A DNA stretch of 64,000 bases, from NCBI GenBank assembly GCA_902790375.1, contig CADARY010000015.1:1-64000 (forward strand). The letters run 5' to 3'. This stretch comes from Oscillospiraceae bacterium (GTDB lineage: Bacteria > Bacillota > Clostridia > Oscillospirales > Oscillospiraceae). The notes under the pieces were generated by a model, which saw only the letters and a list, made by a program, of their open reading frames with translations, ran no database searches and had not been told where the DNA came from. Both the position numbers and the translations under genes were made by a program. Positions 41,172-48,369 of the stretch are shown here, in pieces (the first letter of the stretch is position 1; each line of letters opens with the position of its first letter).

Positions 41172-42611
41172 TTATCGGCTCACGCCGTATTGGCTGACAA
41201 CGCCGCGCGAGGCATCAAAGGTGTAGCGAAAGCGCGCGCAGTCGATCTGCTCGCCGCCGCGCAGAACCGAGACACAAAGGTCATCCCCCTCCGCCGGCGA
41301 GGCAAGGCACACGCCGTCAAGCGTCAGATCCTCCCCGCCGCCGAGCGTGCCTGCCGCCGTCTCCAGGGTCTCGCCGGGCTGCGGCAGGCGGTCCAGGACC
41401 GCAGCGCTCTCCCCGCCGTGACGGATGAGGATAAGCTTTGTCTCCGCAGTGCACTGTTCCGTTTCAACGCCGAGAGCCGCAAGCAGCTCCGCTGCGATCG
41501 GGTCCCGGAACAGCTCCGTGTCCCGGACAAAGAGGGCCGCATCCACCGCATCCCGCTCCAGGAGCATGAGATAGCGGTAAAGATCTTCCTCGGCGCGGAG
41601 CGTCTCATTCTTTTTCTGCGTGTAGAGCTGATGATCTCTCGCCCAGTCGGCATAGGCCTCCTCGCCCCGGTGGTCGGGGATCCCATAGCGCCCGGCGATA
41701 TAATTGCCGAGGTACTCTGTCACCTTCCGCGCGCCCGCGGTATTCAGGTGTCCGGCGCTGTCGGCAAAGTCGATGTGGTAGTTCACCACATCCAGATCGA
41801 AGAAGTTGAGATAGTCCACCCCGTATTCCGCCGCGATCTTTCCCGCGTATTCCGCCGCAGCCTGCTGATGGGCATCGGCATAGAGCGGCAGGAAGGTCAC
41901 GAGAACCTCGATGCCCCGGCTCTGGCACTCCTCGATGGCACGGCGCAGATACTTCACCCCTACCGTGTCAAAGACCGCGCCCTTCTCGCTGTCATCGGGC
42001 ACAAATTCGCCGCCGTAGATCTCGTTGTTCGCGATGGCCCCGCGGGTCAGGTTCTTCTGCGGTTGATAGTCCTCCTCTGTCAGCTGGCTCCAGCGGGAAT
42101 GAAAGACCGGGAAGGTCCACAGGAGGTTGAAAGCGCTGCGGCGCTCCCCTTCGTTGAACTCCTCCGTCATGGCCGGGTCATCCAGCATGTCGCGCACGGC
42201 GCGGATCTTGTTGAGGCTGAGGGGAAAGCTGTCCATTGAAATGTGCATCAGGCCGAAGACTGCGGTAGTCTTTGCGTCAAAGTGCATGCCGTAGCAGTCG
42301 ATGACCATGAGCTTCGGCTGCTTGTAGTCCAGAGCCAGGCGCATGACCCAATAGTAGGCGGGAGGCGGGTGCCCGGCCTGGGCCCAGTTATAGGAAACGA
42401 AGCCGTGATCCTCCCACAGCTCCATGGGGAAGATGCCGTTCATGGGGCGGCTGGAGCCGATAAAGAATACGTCGTAATCCGCCTTCTGCTCAAAAAACTC
42501 CGCGTTTTTTGCATAGCTGTCCTTTTTCTGGGTCAGCCAGGTCAACCCCCACAGGAGCGCCCCCGTCAGGCACAGGGCGGCAAGGCAGCTCAGGAATCGT
42601 TTTGTTTTCAT
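41172..42611 (-). CDS. Membrane-anchored SGNH-like protein paired with MBOAT
   Basis: A 479-residue protein with one N-terminal membrane anchor (FLSCLAALCLTGALLWGLTWL) and an extracellular SGNH-hydrolase-like domain: YDVFFIGSSRPMNGI supplies the block I Ser region and DSAGHLNTAGARKV the Asp-His pair. Such proteins (DltD, AlgX/AlgJ, PatB type) finish or direct acyl transfer begun by an MBOAT protein. The C-terminal 100 residues are beta-rich and unassigned. It follows the MBOAT gene by 15 bases. The substrate is probably a cell-surface polymer. Confidence 0.75.
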   Translation of the reverse strand: MKTKRFLSCLAALCLTGALLWGLTWLTQKKDSYAKNAEFFEQKADYDVFFIGSSRPMNGIFPMELWEDHGFVSYNWAQAGHPPPAYYWVMRLALDYKQPKLMVIDCYGMHFDAKTTAVFGLMHISMDSFPLSLNKIRAVRDMLDDPAMTEEFNEGERRSAFNLLWTFPVFHSRWSQLTEEDYQPQKNLTRGAIANNEIYGGEFVPDDSEKGAVFDTVGVKYLRRAIEECQSRGIEVLVTFLPLYADAHQQAAAEYAGKIAAEYGVDYLNFFDLDVVNYHIDFADSAGHLNTAGARKVTEYLGNYIAGRYGIPDHRGEEAYADWARDHQLYTQKKNETLRAEEDLYRYLMLLERDAVDAALFVRDTELFRDPIAAELLAALGVETEQCTAETKLILIRHGGESAAVLDRLPQPGETLETAAGTLGGGEDLTLDGVCLASPAEGDDLCVSVLRGGEQIDCARFRYTFDASRGVVSQYGVSR

Positions 42612-42626
42612 CTGGCATGCCCGTCC

Positions 42627-44123
42627 TTAAAACTGAAAATAGATAAAGTTTGCCTCGCTGAAGCTGGGGCCCCATACGCCGAAGAGCAGCACGACGGCGG
42701 TGGAGAGGGCGAAGACCAGCCAGCGGCACCAGGCGTCCTGGCGCAGGATGATCTTGCGGATGGCAATGCCCCGCTGCTTGCAGATATCCGAGAGCAGCAG
42801 CGCCCCCATAAAGAGCGTCATGGGCAGCACCATGGCGCTGTCATACTCATGCAGGAAGAGGGAACCGTCAAAGAGGATCCAGGGATTTCGGACATGGAGG
42901 ATACTGCCGATGACGGCGACGGCCTCCCCTACGGAGCCGGCGCGGAAAAAGATCAGGGAGAAGGCGAAGAGGCAGAAGGTCACCGGGATCTGCACAAGCT
43001 TCACCCCGAGAGAGCTGCGGTCGATATGCAGGAGTCTCGAGAGCCTCAGGCGCAGCGGCATCAGCAGCTCCCCGATCACCTGATACAGTCCGTTCAGGCC
43101 GCCCCAGACTACATAGGACAGGTCCGCCCCGTGCCACAGGCCGCTCACGAGGAAGACGATCATGCGGTTGAGCTGCTTTCTGAACATCCCCTTGCGGCTG
43201 CCGCCCAGGGGGATATACAGATAGTCCTTGAACCAGGAGGTGAGAGAGACGTGCCAGTTGCGCCAGAACTCCGCCACCGTGGTGGAGAGAAAGGGCGAGC
43301 GGAAGTTTTCCATCAGCTCGATACCCAGCAGCTTTGCGCTGCCCATGGCGATGGTGGAATAACCGTAGAAATCGCAATAAATTTGAATGGCAAAGAGGAT
43401 GGCTGCCAGCGCCAGATAGGCGCCGGGATAGAGATAGCGCGCGCCGTAGACCGTGTCGATGTACAGAGCCAGGCGGTCGGCGATCACGAGCTTCAGGAAA
43501 AAGCCCCAGAGCATGATGAGCAGCCCCTCCCGCAGGTTATCGAAGCTGAATTTGTGCGGGGCCGACAGCTGACCCAGAAGATTTCCGGAGCGCTCGATCG
43601 GGCCGGCCACAAGCTGCGGGAAGAAGGAGACAAAAAGAGCGTAGGTGAAAAAGTCCCGCTCGGCCGGGATCTGCTCCCGGTAAACATCCATGGTATAGCC
43701 GAGAGCCTGGAAGGTATAAAAGGAGATGCCCACGGGCAGGAGGATGTTGACGGACGGAAGACGCACCTGAACATGCAGCTGTGTGAGCAGCGCCTGCAGC
43801 AGGCCCACGCTGAAGTTGAAGTACTTGAAAAAAAACAGGATGCCGAGGTTGGAGACAAAGCTCAGCCCGACGATCCACTTTTTCAGCTTCTCCCGCTGTG
43901 CGGGCGCATAGTCCCCCGCCTTCACCCGCTCAAGCCCCAGGCCGCTGAGCCAGGTGATGAGCGTGGAGGCAAAGATCAAAAGCGCGTACTTTGCGTTCCA
44001 GCACATATAGAAATAATAGCTTGCCGCGAGAAGCCAGTATTTTTTTGCTTTTGCGGGCAGCAGATAATACAGCAGCACGACAATGGGGAGGAAAATTACA
44101 TATTTTCCGGAGTTAAACAGCAA
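42627..44123 (-). CDS. MBOAT-family O-acyltransferase (AlgI/DltB-like)
   Basis: A 498-residue polytopic membrane protein moving acyl groups across the membrane onto surface polymers. I prefer the TTG start at 44123 (LLFNSGKYVIFLPIVVLLYY) after a GGGAGAGA site; an upstream TTG at 44153 lacks one. AlgI-type motifs are FYGYSTIAMGSAKLLG, TVAEFWRNWHVSLTSWFKDY and the catalytic His in GLWHGADLSYVVWGGLNG. Without dltA or dltC genes nearby, D-alanylation is unlikely; acetylation of an exopolysaccharide or wall polymer is the likelier role. The promoter is at 44154-44182. Confidence 0.88.
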   Translation of the reverse strand: MLFNSGKYVIFLPIVVLLYYLLPAKAKKYWLLAASYYFYMCWNAKYALLIFASTLITWLSGLGLERVKAGDYAPAQREKLKKWIVGLSFVSNLGILFFFKYFNFSVGLLQALLTQLHVQVRLPSVNILLPVGISFYTFQALGYTMDVYREQIPAERDFFTYALFVSFFPQLVAGPIERSGNLLGQLSAPHKFSFDNLREGLLIMLWGFFLKLVIADRLALYIDTVYGARYLYPGAYLALAAILFAIQIYCDFYGYSTIAMGSAKLLGIELMENFRSPFLSTTVAEFWRNWHVSLTSWFKDYLYIPLGGSRKGMFRKQLNRMIVFLVSGLWHGADLSYVVWGGLNGLYQVIGELLMPLRLRLSRLLHIDRSSLGVKLVQIPVTFCLFAFSLIFFRAGSVGEAVAVIGSILHVRNPWILFDGSLFLHEYDSAMVLPMTLFMGALLLSDICKQRGIAIRKIILRQDAWCRWLVFALSTAVVLLFGVWGPSFSEANFIYFQF

Positions 44124-44153
44124 GGCGCTCTCTCCCTCGGTCAGAATAAACAA

Positions 44154-44182
44154 ATTCTATAACGGAACGCAGCCATTGTCAA
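44154..44182 (-). promoter_or_regulatory. Promoter of the MBOAT/SGNH unit
   Basis: Minus-strand TTGACA (44177-44182) and TAGAAT (44154-44159) with a 17-base spacer, about 30 bases before the TTG start. Confidence 0.7.
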
Positions 44183-44194
44183 ACAAAACATAAT

Positions 44195-44218
44195 CGCCGC
44201 CGGAAGATTCCGGCGGCG
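44195..44218 (-). terminator. Terminator of the pil operon
   Basis: CGCCGCCGGAA (44195-44205) and TTCCGGCGGCG (44208-44218), an 11-bp GC-rich stem with a 2-base loop as drawn, just after the pilO stop. A broken T-rich stretch follows on the minus strand. Confidence 0.75.
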
Positions 44219-44242
44219 TTGTGTTATTCCTGCCGCATGCGC

Positions 44243-44839
44243 TCAGGCAGCCGGCCTGCTCTCGGGAAGACCGGCGTCAGGTGTTCCGCCCACCATGGTC
44301 TCATAGAAGGTGGCGGTGGCATTGACGGAGAGATTGCCGTCAAGCACGTATTTATCACGGAACGCTCTGCATTGCAGGTCTCCGATCAGGCAGCGGTAAT
44401 GGCTTTCGTTGATGGAATTGATGATATGTTCCATGCTCTCATAGCTGCTCGCCGTGAGCTGCAGCGAGAAGTTGCGGCGGATCTGATCCTCGCTGCGGGT
44501 GACATTGGCAAAGGTGATGGAATATTGCAGCGCCTCACTCAGGACATCGTTCAGCATGGCGATCTCGGCCTTGCTGTTGTTGTAGCTGCCCATTTCGGAG
44601 GCTTTGCCGCCGGCTGTGACATCATCCAGCTCGGCGCGCATATTGCGCATTGTTGTAAGCTTGGCGGTCACGGCGGTCAGCTCCATGGACAGCGAGTCCG
44701 CCTCGGCCTGGGCTTGCGCCAGTGCCGAACGCACGGGCTGATCGACAAACTGGTAATAGGCAAGGGCTACCAGAATCAGGCTGAGCAGCAGCAGAAGGAT
44801 CTTTTCCTTCAGCGTAAAGCTTCGGCTGAGAACTTTCAT
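44243..44839 (-). CDS. pilO: Type IV pilus inner-membrane protein PilO-like
   Basis: A 198-residue bitopic protein: one N-terminal helix (KILLLLLSLILVALAYYQFV), a coiled coil (about 38-75), then a small ferredoxin-like domain. This is the PilO layout. It overlaps the pilN stop by ATGA and closes the pilM-pilN-pilO run. It aligns the pilus machinery in the membrane. The sequence is divergent; the call rests on topology plus order. Confidence 0.78.
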   Translation of the reverse strand: MKVLSRSFTLKEKILLLLLSLILVALAYYQFVDQPVRSALAQAQAEADSLSMELTAVTAKLTTMRNMRAELDDVTAGGKASEMGSYNNSKAEIAMLNDVLSEALQYSITFANVTRSEDQIRRNFSLQLTASSYESMEHIINSINESHYRCLIGDLQCRAFRDKYVLDGNLSVNATATFYETMVGGTPDAGLPESRPAA

Positions 44840-45483
44840 TTTCTGTCCACCTCCGCCCCGGAATTGAGATAGGCGACGACGCGCGCCTTAACATAGCTGA
44901 ACTCTTCGGTAGTATTGTTCCCGCGCGTGTTGTCGTCGGTATTGGCTGTGTTCACCGTGCAGAAGTCCACCAGGTCCTGCTGCTCAAGCTGCTGGACGAT
45001 GAGGTTGATCTGCTGCAGGGTGTCACCGATCATTTCGACGGTGAGCTGGTTTCCGGTGACCGACCAGGAGCTGACCTCGGCATACGGCAGGATCATATTG
45101 CGGATCAGCTTCAGCACCTCCGTACGGTCTGTGCGCGTGCGCTCTTCGTTGGTGAAGCCGGAATAGGTATAGTGGGCATAGAGCTCAGCGAGATCATCAT
45201 AATCCGCCAGCTCCGCATAGCCCGCTTTCAGCTTGGTCTGCAGATCGTAGACCTGGCGCTCTGCGGCGCTGAGCTCGCTATAGCGATCAATGACCATGAA
45301 TTTACTGAACAGAGCAGCGGCAACCAGGATCAGGATGATGCCCGGGAGCGCGAGTCCGAAATGCGTCTTCTTCTCACCCACAGTGGCCAGATTGATCACG
45401 CGCTTGGTGGGCATTTGCCGGCGGAACTTGACGCCGCCTTTTTTGTTGTTCTTTGTTTTTATGGCAAGAGCCACAGCCTTCAC
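44836..45483 (-). CDS. pilN: Type IV pilus protein PilN-like
   Basis: A 215-residue bitopic protein with a basic cytoplasmic N-terminus (RVINLATVGEKKTH is the PilM-binding-type INL motif), one membrane helix (FGLALPGIILILVAAALFS) and an extracytoplasmic coiled coil plus small domain. The frame opens with a GTG at 45483; an ATG at 45414 (MPTKRVINLA) would place the INL motif near the N-terminus as usual, but has a poor ribosome site. It lies between pilM and pilO. Confidence 0.78.
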   Translation of the reverse strand: MKAVALAIKTKNNKKGGVKFRRQMPTKRVINLATVGEKKTHFGLALPGIILILVAAALFSKFMVIDRYSELSAAERQVYDLQTKLKAGYAELADYDDLAELYAHYTYSGFTNEERTRTDRTEVLKLIRNMILPYAEVSSWSVTGNQLTVEMIGDTLQQINLIVQQLEQQDLVDFCTVNTANTDDNTRGNNTTEEFSYVKARVVAYLNSGAEVDRK

Positions 45484-45489
45484 CCCCGA

Positions 45490-46512
45490 TCAATCCATCG
45501 TAATGCCGATCGCCTGGAGCAGCTCATAATCATTCTCCAGTGTGATCCCGTTGGGAAGCAGCTCGCCTGCGGTGTGGATATGCAGATCCAGCGTCTCGGC
45601 AATGCTCTGCTGCAGCGGCTTGATACACGCCCCGCCGCCGCAGATCCAGATATCCTCCAGGTGGCTGTCAGGATTGGAAAAGCGATAGAAGTTCAGCGCC
45701 CGCATCAGCTCCACTGTGATGGTGCCGTAGGCGTTCATGCAGTAATCCTTTCTCTGGCAGTCCTCATAGTTGTTCAGCAGATAGGTATGGGCAAGATGGA
45801 CGTCGACAGAGTAGGCCTCCGCAATGACCTGGTCCAGGCTGTTCATGCCGAGCTCCAGCACGCGCGTGACCATATGCCGGTCGCCGCGGAACATGTACAT
45901 GCGAATGGCCTGGAAGCCCAGGTCGAGGATGCAGTACTCCTGCGGCGTCTCCCCTTCCGCGCCGCCGATCGCCCGGATCAGCGCCTGGTAGGCGCACACC
46001 GTGGGCGCCGCCTTGACGAGGTTCAGGCCGGCGCGGTGCAGGGCCTCCCGCGTCTCCTCAATCAGGGATTTGGGAGCCGCGACCGCCATGAGCTCCATCA
46101 CCGGGCCGCTGTTGTCCGCTTCGCCCTCGCCTTCGCCGTCAGCATTCTTTTCGGAGATGGAGACCACCGCATAGTCAAAGAGGTAGTCCTTCATCTCATC
46201 GGTGATGTAGTCGCGAAACTCAAAGGGCAGGTTATAGTTGAGCTGGTCGATCGTCATCAGCGGCATGGTCACGCTGCGGATAAAGACCGTCTCGTTCGCC
46301 AGGGCCACCGCCGCCTGTCCGCAGCGGATGCCATTCTCCTTCATCGTTCTGCGGATCAGCTCACCCATCGTTTCGGAAGAGACGATGCGCCCCTCACGAA
46401 TCAGATTGTTCGGCATGGGAACCACGGCAGTCTTGCGTACCTGCCTGCCGTTGACCAACGCCAGCTTCAAGCTGTCATAGCCGATATCCACACCCAAAAT
46501 GGTTTTTGCCAT
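45490..46512 (-). CDS. pilM: Type IV pilus assembly ATPase-fold protein PilM
   Basis: A 340-residue actin-like protein starting at MAKTILGVDIGYDSLKLALV (46512). The N-terminal ILGVDIGYDSLK and C-terminal IWICGGGACI are the phosphate and adenosine loops of the FtsA/PilM fold. It binds the N-terminus of PilN on the cytoplasmic side. An 83-base gap separates it from the peptidase gene; upstream frame extension to 46566 has no support. Confidence 0.88.
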   Translation of the reverse strand: MAKTILGVDIGYDSLKLALVNGRQVRKTAVVPMPNNLIREGRIVSSETMGELIRRTMKENGIRCGQAAVALANETVFIRSVTMPLMTIDQLNYNLPFEFRDYITDEMKDYLFDYAVVSISEKNADGEGEGEADNSGPVMELMAVAAPKSLIEETREALHRAGLNLVKAAPTVCAYQALIRAIGGAEGETPQEYCILDLGFQAIRMYMFRGDRHMVTRVLELGMNSLDQVIAEAYSVDVHLAHTYLLNNYEDCQRKDYCMNAYGTITVELMRALNFYRFSNPDSHLEDIWICGGGACIKPLQQSIAETLDLHIHTAGELLPNGITLENDYELLQAIGITMD

Positions 46513-46595
46513 ACTCTTCACCAAGCTTCCTTTTTCCGAATAAGGTGTCTTGTCAGACGCCCGCAATGCAGCATCCTGCCGTGTTCAAAAAACTG

Positions 46596-47393
46596 TTAAA
46601 GGCCAAGAAGGCCGGTATACCATTGTATGATGCCCTGCCCGAACAGCAGCATCAGCGCCGCAGCCAGGGAGATGGAGGGCCCGAAGGGGATGGGCTGTCC
46701 CGCCCTGCCCCGCCGCGCCTGCACCAGGGCAAAGCCAAGCCCCAGCACGCACGAGAGCAGCACCGTAAACAGGCCGCCCGCAAAGCCCAGGTAGAGCCCG
46801 ACCACAGCAAAGAGCTTTACGTCGCCGCCGCCGAGGCTCTCCTTGCCCAGGAGCTTATCCATCACGATGCTCATGAGCAGAATGCCGCCGCCGAAGCACA
46901 GGCCCGCCAGGACCGAGCGGGCAATCTCCGCCCAGCCGGGCCGCAGGAAGGGCAGAGCCGCGACCCAGGCGCCCACCGCGACCAGCAGGCAGCCGTCCGG
47001 GATCGTATAGCACTCCAGATCCACCAGCGACAGGCAGAAGAGGCAGGCGAGAAAGATCCAGTTGCGAAGGCAAAGGATCGTGAGATCAAAGCGCAGCAGA
47101 CACAGCAGCGTCAGCACGGCGAAGGCAAGCTCCGTCAGCGGATAGCGCGCGGAGATCTTTTCGCCGCAGTAGCGGCAGCGCCCACGCAGGAGCAGCCAGC
47201 TCAGAATCGGCACCAGATCGAGCGCGCCGAGCTCATGCCCGCAGTGCGGACAGCGGCTGTGCCCGCCGAGGAAGGATTCCCCGTGGGCGATGCGCCAGGC
47301 GGCGCAATTGAGGAAGGAGCCGAACACCGCGCCCACGCAGAAGGCCATGACGCAGCAGTAAATCAGCAGGCCCCTGTCGCTCCATATGGACAT
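46596..47393 (-). CDS. pilD: Prepilin peptidase (A24 family)
   Basis: A 265-residue membrane protease/N-methyltransferase from MSIWSDRGLLIY (47393, strong GGAGGGGGG site). The N-terminal methylase part has the zinc ribbon CPHCGHELGALDLVPILSW and CRYCGEKIS. The two catalytic aspartates are in SLVDLECYTIPD and GGGDVKLFAVVG. It would process the prepilins encoded beside it. Full-length bifunctional architecture. Confidence 0.93.
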   Translation of the reverse strand: MSIWSDRGLLIYCCVMAFCVGAVFGSFLNCAAWRIAHGESFLGGHSRCPHCGHELGALDLVPILSWLLLRGRCRYCGEKISARYPLTELAFAVLTLLCLLRFDLTILCLRNWIFLACLFCLSLVDLECYTIPDGCLLVAVGAWVAALPFLRPGWAEIARSVLAGLCFGGGILLMSIVMDKLLGKESLGGGDVKLFAVVGLYLGFAGGLFTVLLSCVLGLGFALVQARRGRAGQPIPFGPSISLAAALMLLFGQGIIQWYTGLLGL

Positions 47394-47427
47394 CGTGTAT
47401 CCCCCCTCCGAAGGCATTTGCCCTGAT

Positions 47428-48189
47428 CTACTGAATCACCATATCGGACAGGTATTGGTAATCCGTACCCGTCACATTCCAGTAGCTGTCTCCGGTCCAT
47501 TCATCGTGATAGCTCCAGTTGGCGCAGTGCTCCTCATCGGCGAAGGCGAAATACCACATTTCCCCTTCCTTCATGCCGCAGTCCGCGCCGAAATCACTGT
47601 GGCCCACCACGGAATAATAGGCGACAATGCCCTCCTGTCCCTCCGTCAGCCTTGTGCCGCGCTTGAGTCCGACATCCGCATCCGTAAGCCAGGCGGTATA
47701 GGGCTTGCTGTGGAGGGTGTAGGGCAAGCTCTCCGGGAAGGGATTGCCCTTGTTGCGCTCCTTGAGCAGGGCCTCCTGGAGCTGAGTGCGCACGTTGTAG
47801 GCATTGAGGCGGGTGCAGAGCCGACTGTCCGAGCAGTGCAGGCCGCAGATGATCTCCCAGTCCATGGGACTGTTCGCCTTGGGGACGACATAGACGCTGC
47901 CCCCGGCGGGACAGAGATCGTCCCAGCCGTTCATGACATAGGTGACAAAGGCCTTGGCATCCTCGGCAGAGCCGTTTTCAAACCCGTTGAGCATGAAATT
48001 GGACGCAAGCTGCCGCCGCGCCGTATCCAGCGCCGTGGCGCAGGCCAGTTTTTTGCCCTGATCCTGGTATTTTTTATAGCTGGGGATCAGGCTTGTGATG
48101 GCAAGCACGATCACCAGGACCAGCAGCACGGCAATGATCCAGGACAATCCCCGCTCATTATGCAGTTTTGAAGCGTGTGATGCTTTCAT
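47428..48189 (-). CDS. Prepilin-like protein without Glu5
   Basis: A 253-residue protein from MKASHASKLHNERG (48189). A short basic leader ending in RG is followed by a long hydrophobic helix (LSWIIAVLLVLVIVLAITSL), as in class III-type signal peptides cut by prepilin peptidase. The expected Glu at mature position 5 is Ile, which in classical pilins affects methylation and assembly. The C-terminal domain is Cys- and aromatic-rich (CGLHCSDSRLC; DCGMKEG). It heads the pilD-pilM-pilN-pilO operon, so it may be a major or special subunit. Confidence 0.65.
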   Translation of the reverse strand: MKASHASKLHNERGLSWIIAVLLVLVIVLAITSLIPSYKKYQDQGKKLACATALDTARRQLASNFMLNGFENGSAEDAKAFVTYVMNGWDDLCPAGGSVYVVPKANSPMDWEIICGLHCSDSRLCTRLNAYNVRTQLQEALLKERNKGNPFPESLPYTLHSKPYTAWLTDADVGLKRGTRLTEGQEGIVAYYSVVGHSDFGADCGMKEGEMWYFAFADEEHCANWSYHDEWTGDSYWNVTGTDYQYLSDMVIQ

Positions 48190-48245
48190 AGTTGACCCTT
48201 TTTCGCAGCATGTGCAATAGTGTAACACCATAAAAATCCATAGTC

Positions 48246-48274
48246 ATTTTATCACAGGCGATTCCTCTGTGCAA
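48246..48274 (-). promoter_or_regulatory. Promoter of the prepilin-like/pilD/pilMNO operon
   Basis: Minus-strand TTGCAC (48269-48274) and TAAAAT (48246-48251) with a 17-base spacer, about 57 bases before the ATG at 48189. Confidence 0.68.
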
Positions 48275-48321
48275 GAGTTTTGTTTACATTTTGTCATCTT
48301 TTCGGATAAGCCATTGCAACA

Positions 48322-48346
48322 CCCCGGCCCCTTCTCGGGGCCGGGG
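48322..48346 (-). terminator. GC-rich hairpin after the large pseudopilin gene
   Basis: CCCCGGCCCC (48322-48331) pairs with GGGGCCGGGG (48337-48346). It resembles the hairpin at 52529-52552 after the giant surface protein. The T-run is weak on the minus strand. Confidence 0.65.
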
Positions 48347-48369
48347 CTGCCTGTGTTTTTGCTGTGTGC

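Noticed and set aside
42243-44162. 639-codon plus-strand frame opposite the MBOAT gene
   Set aside because: Mirror of a conserved membrane protein; the product is His/Gln/Glu-rich without a recognisable fold.
45172-46599. 475-codon plus-strand frame opposite pilM and pilN
   Set aside because: Antisense shadow across two genes whose overlaps and family motifs are on the other strand.
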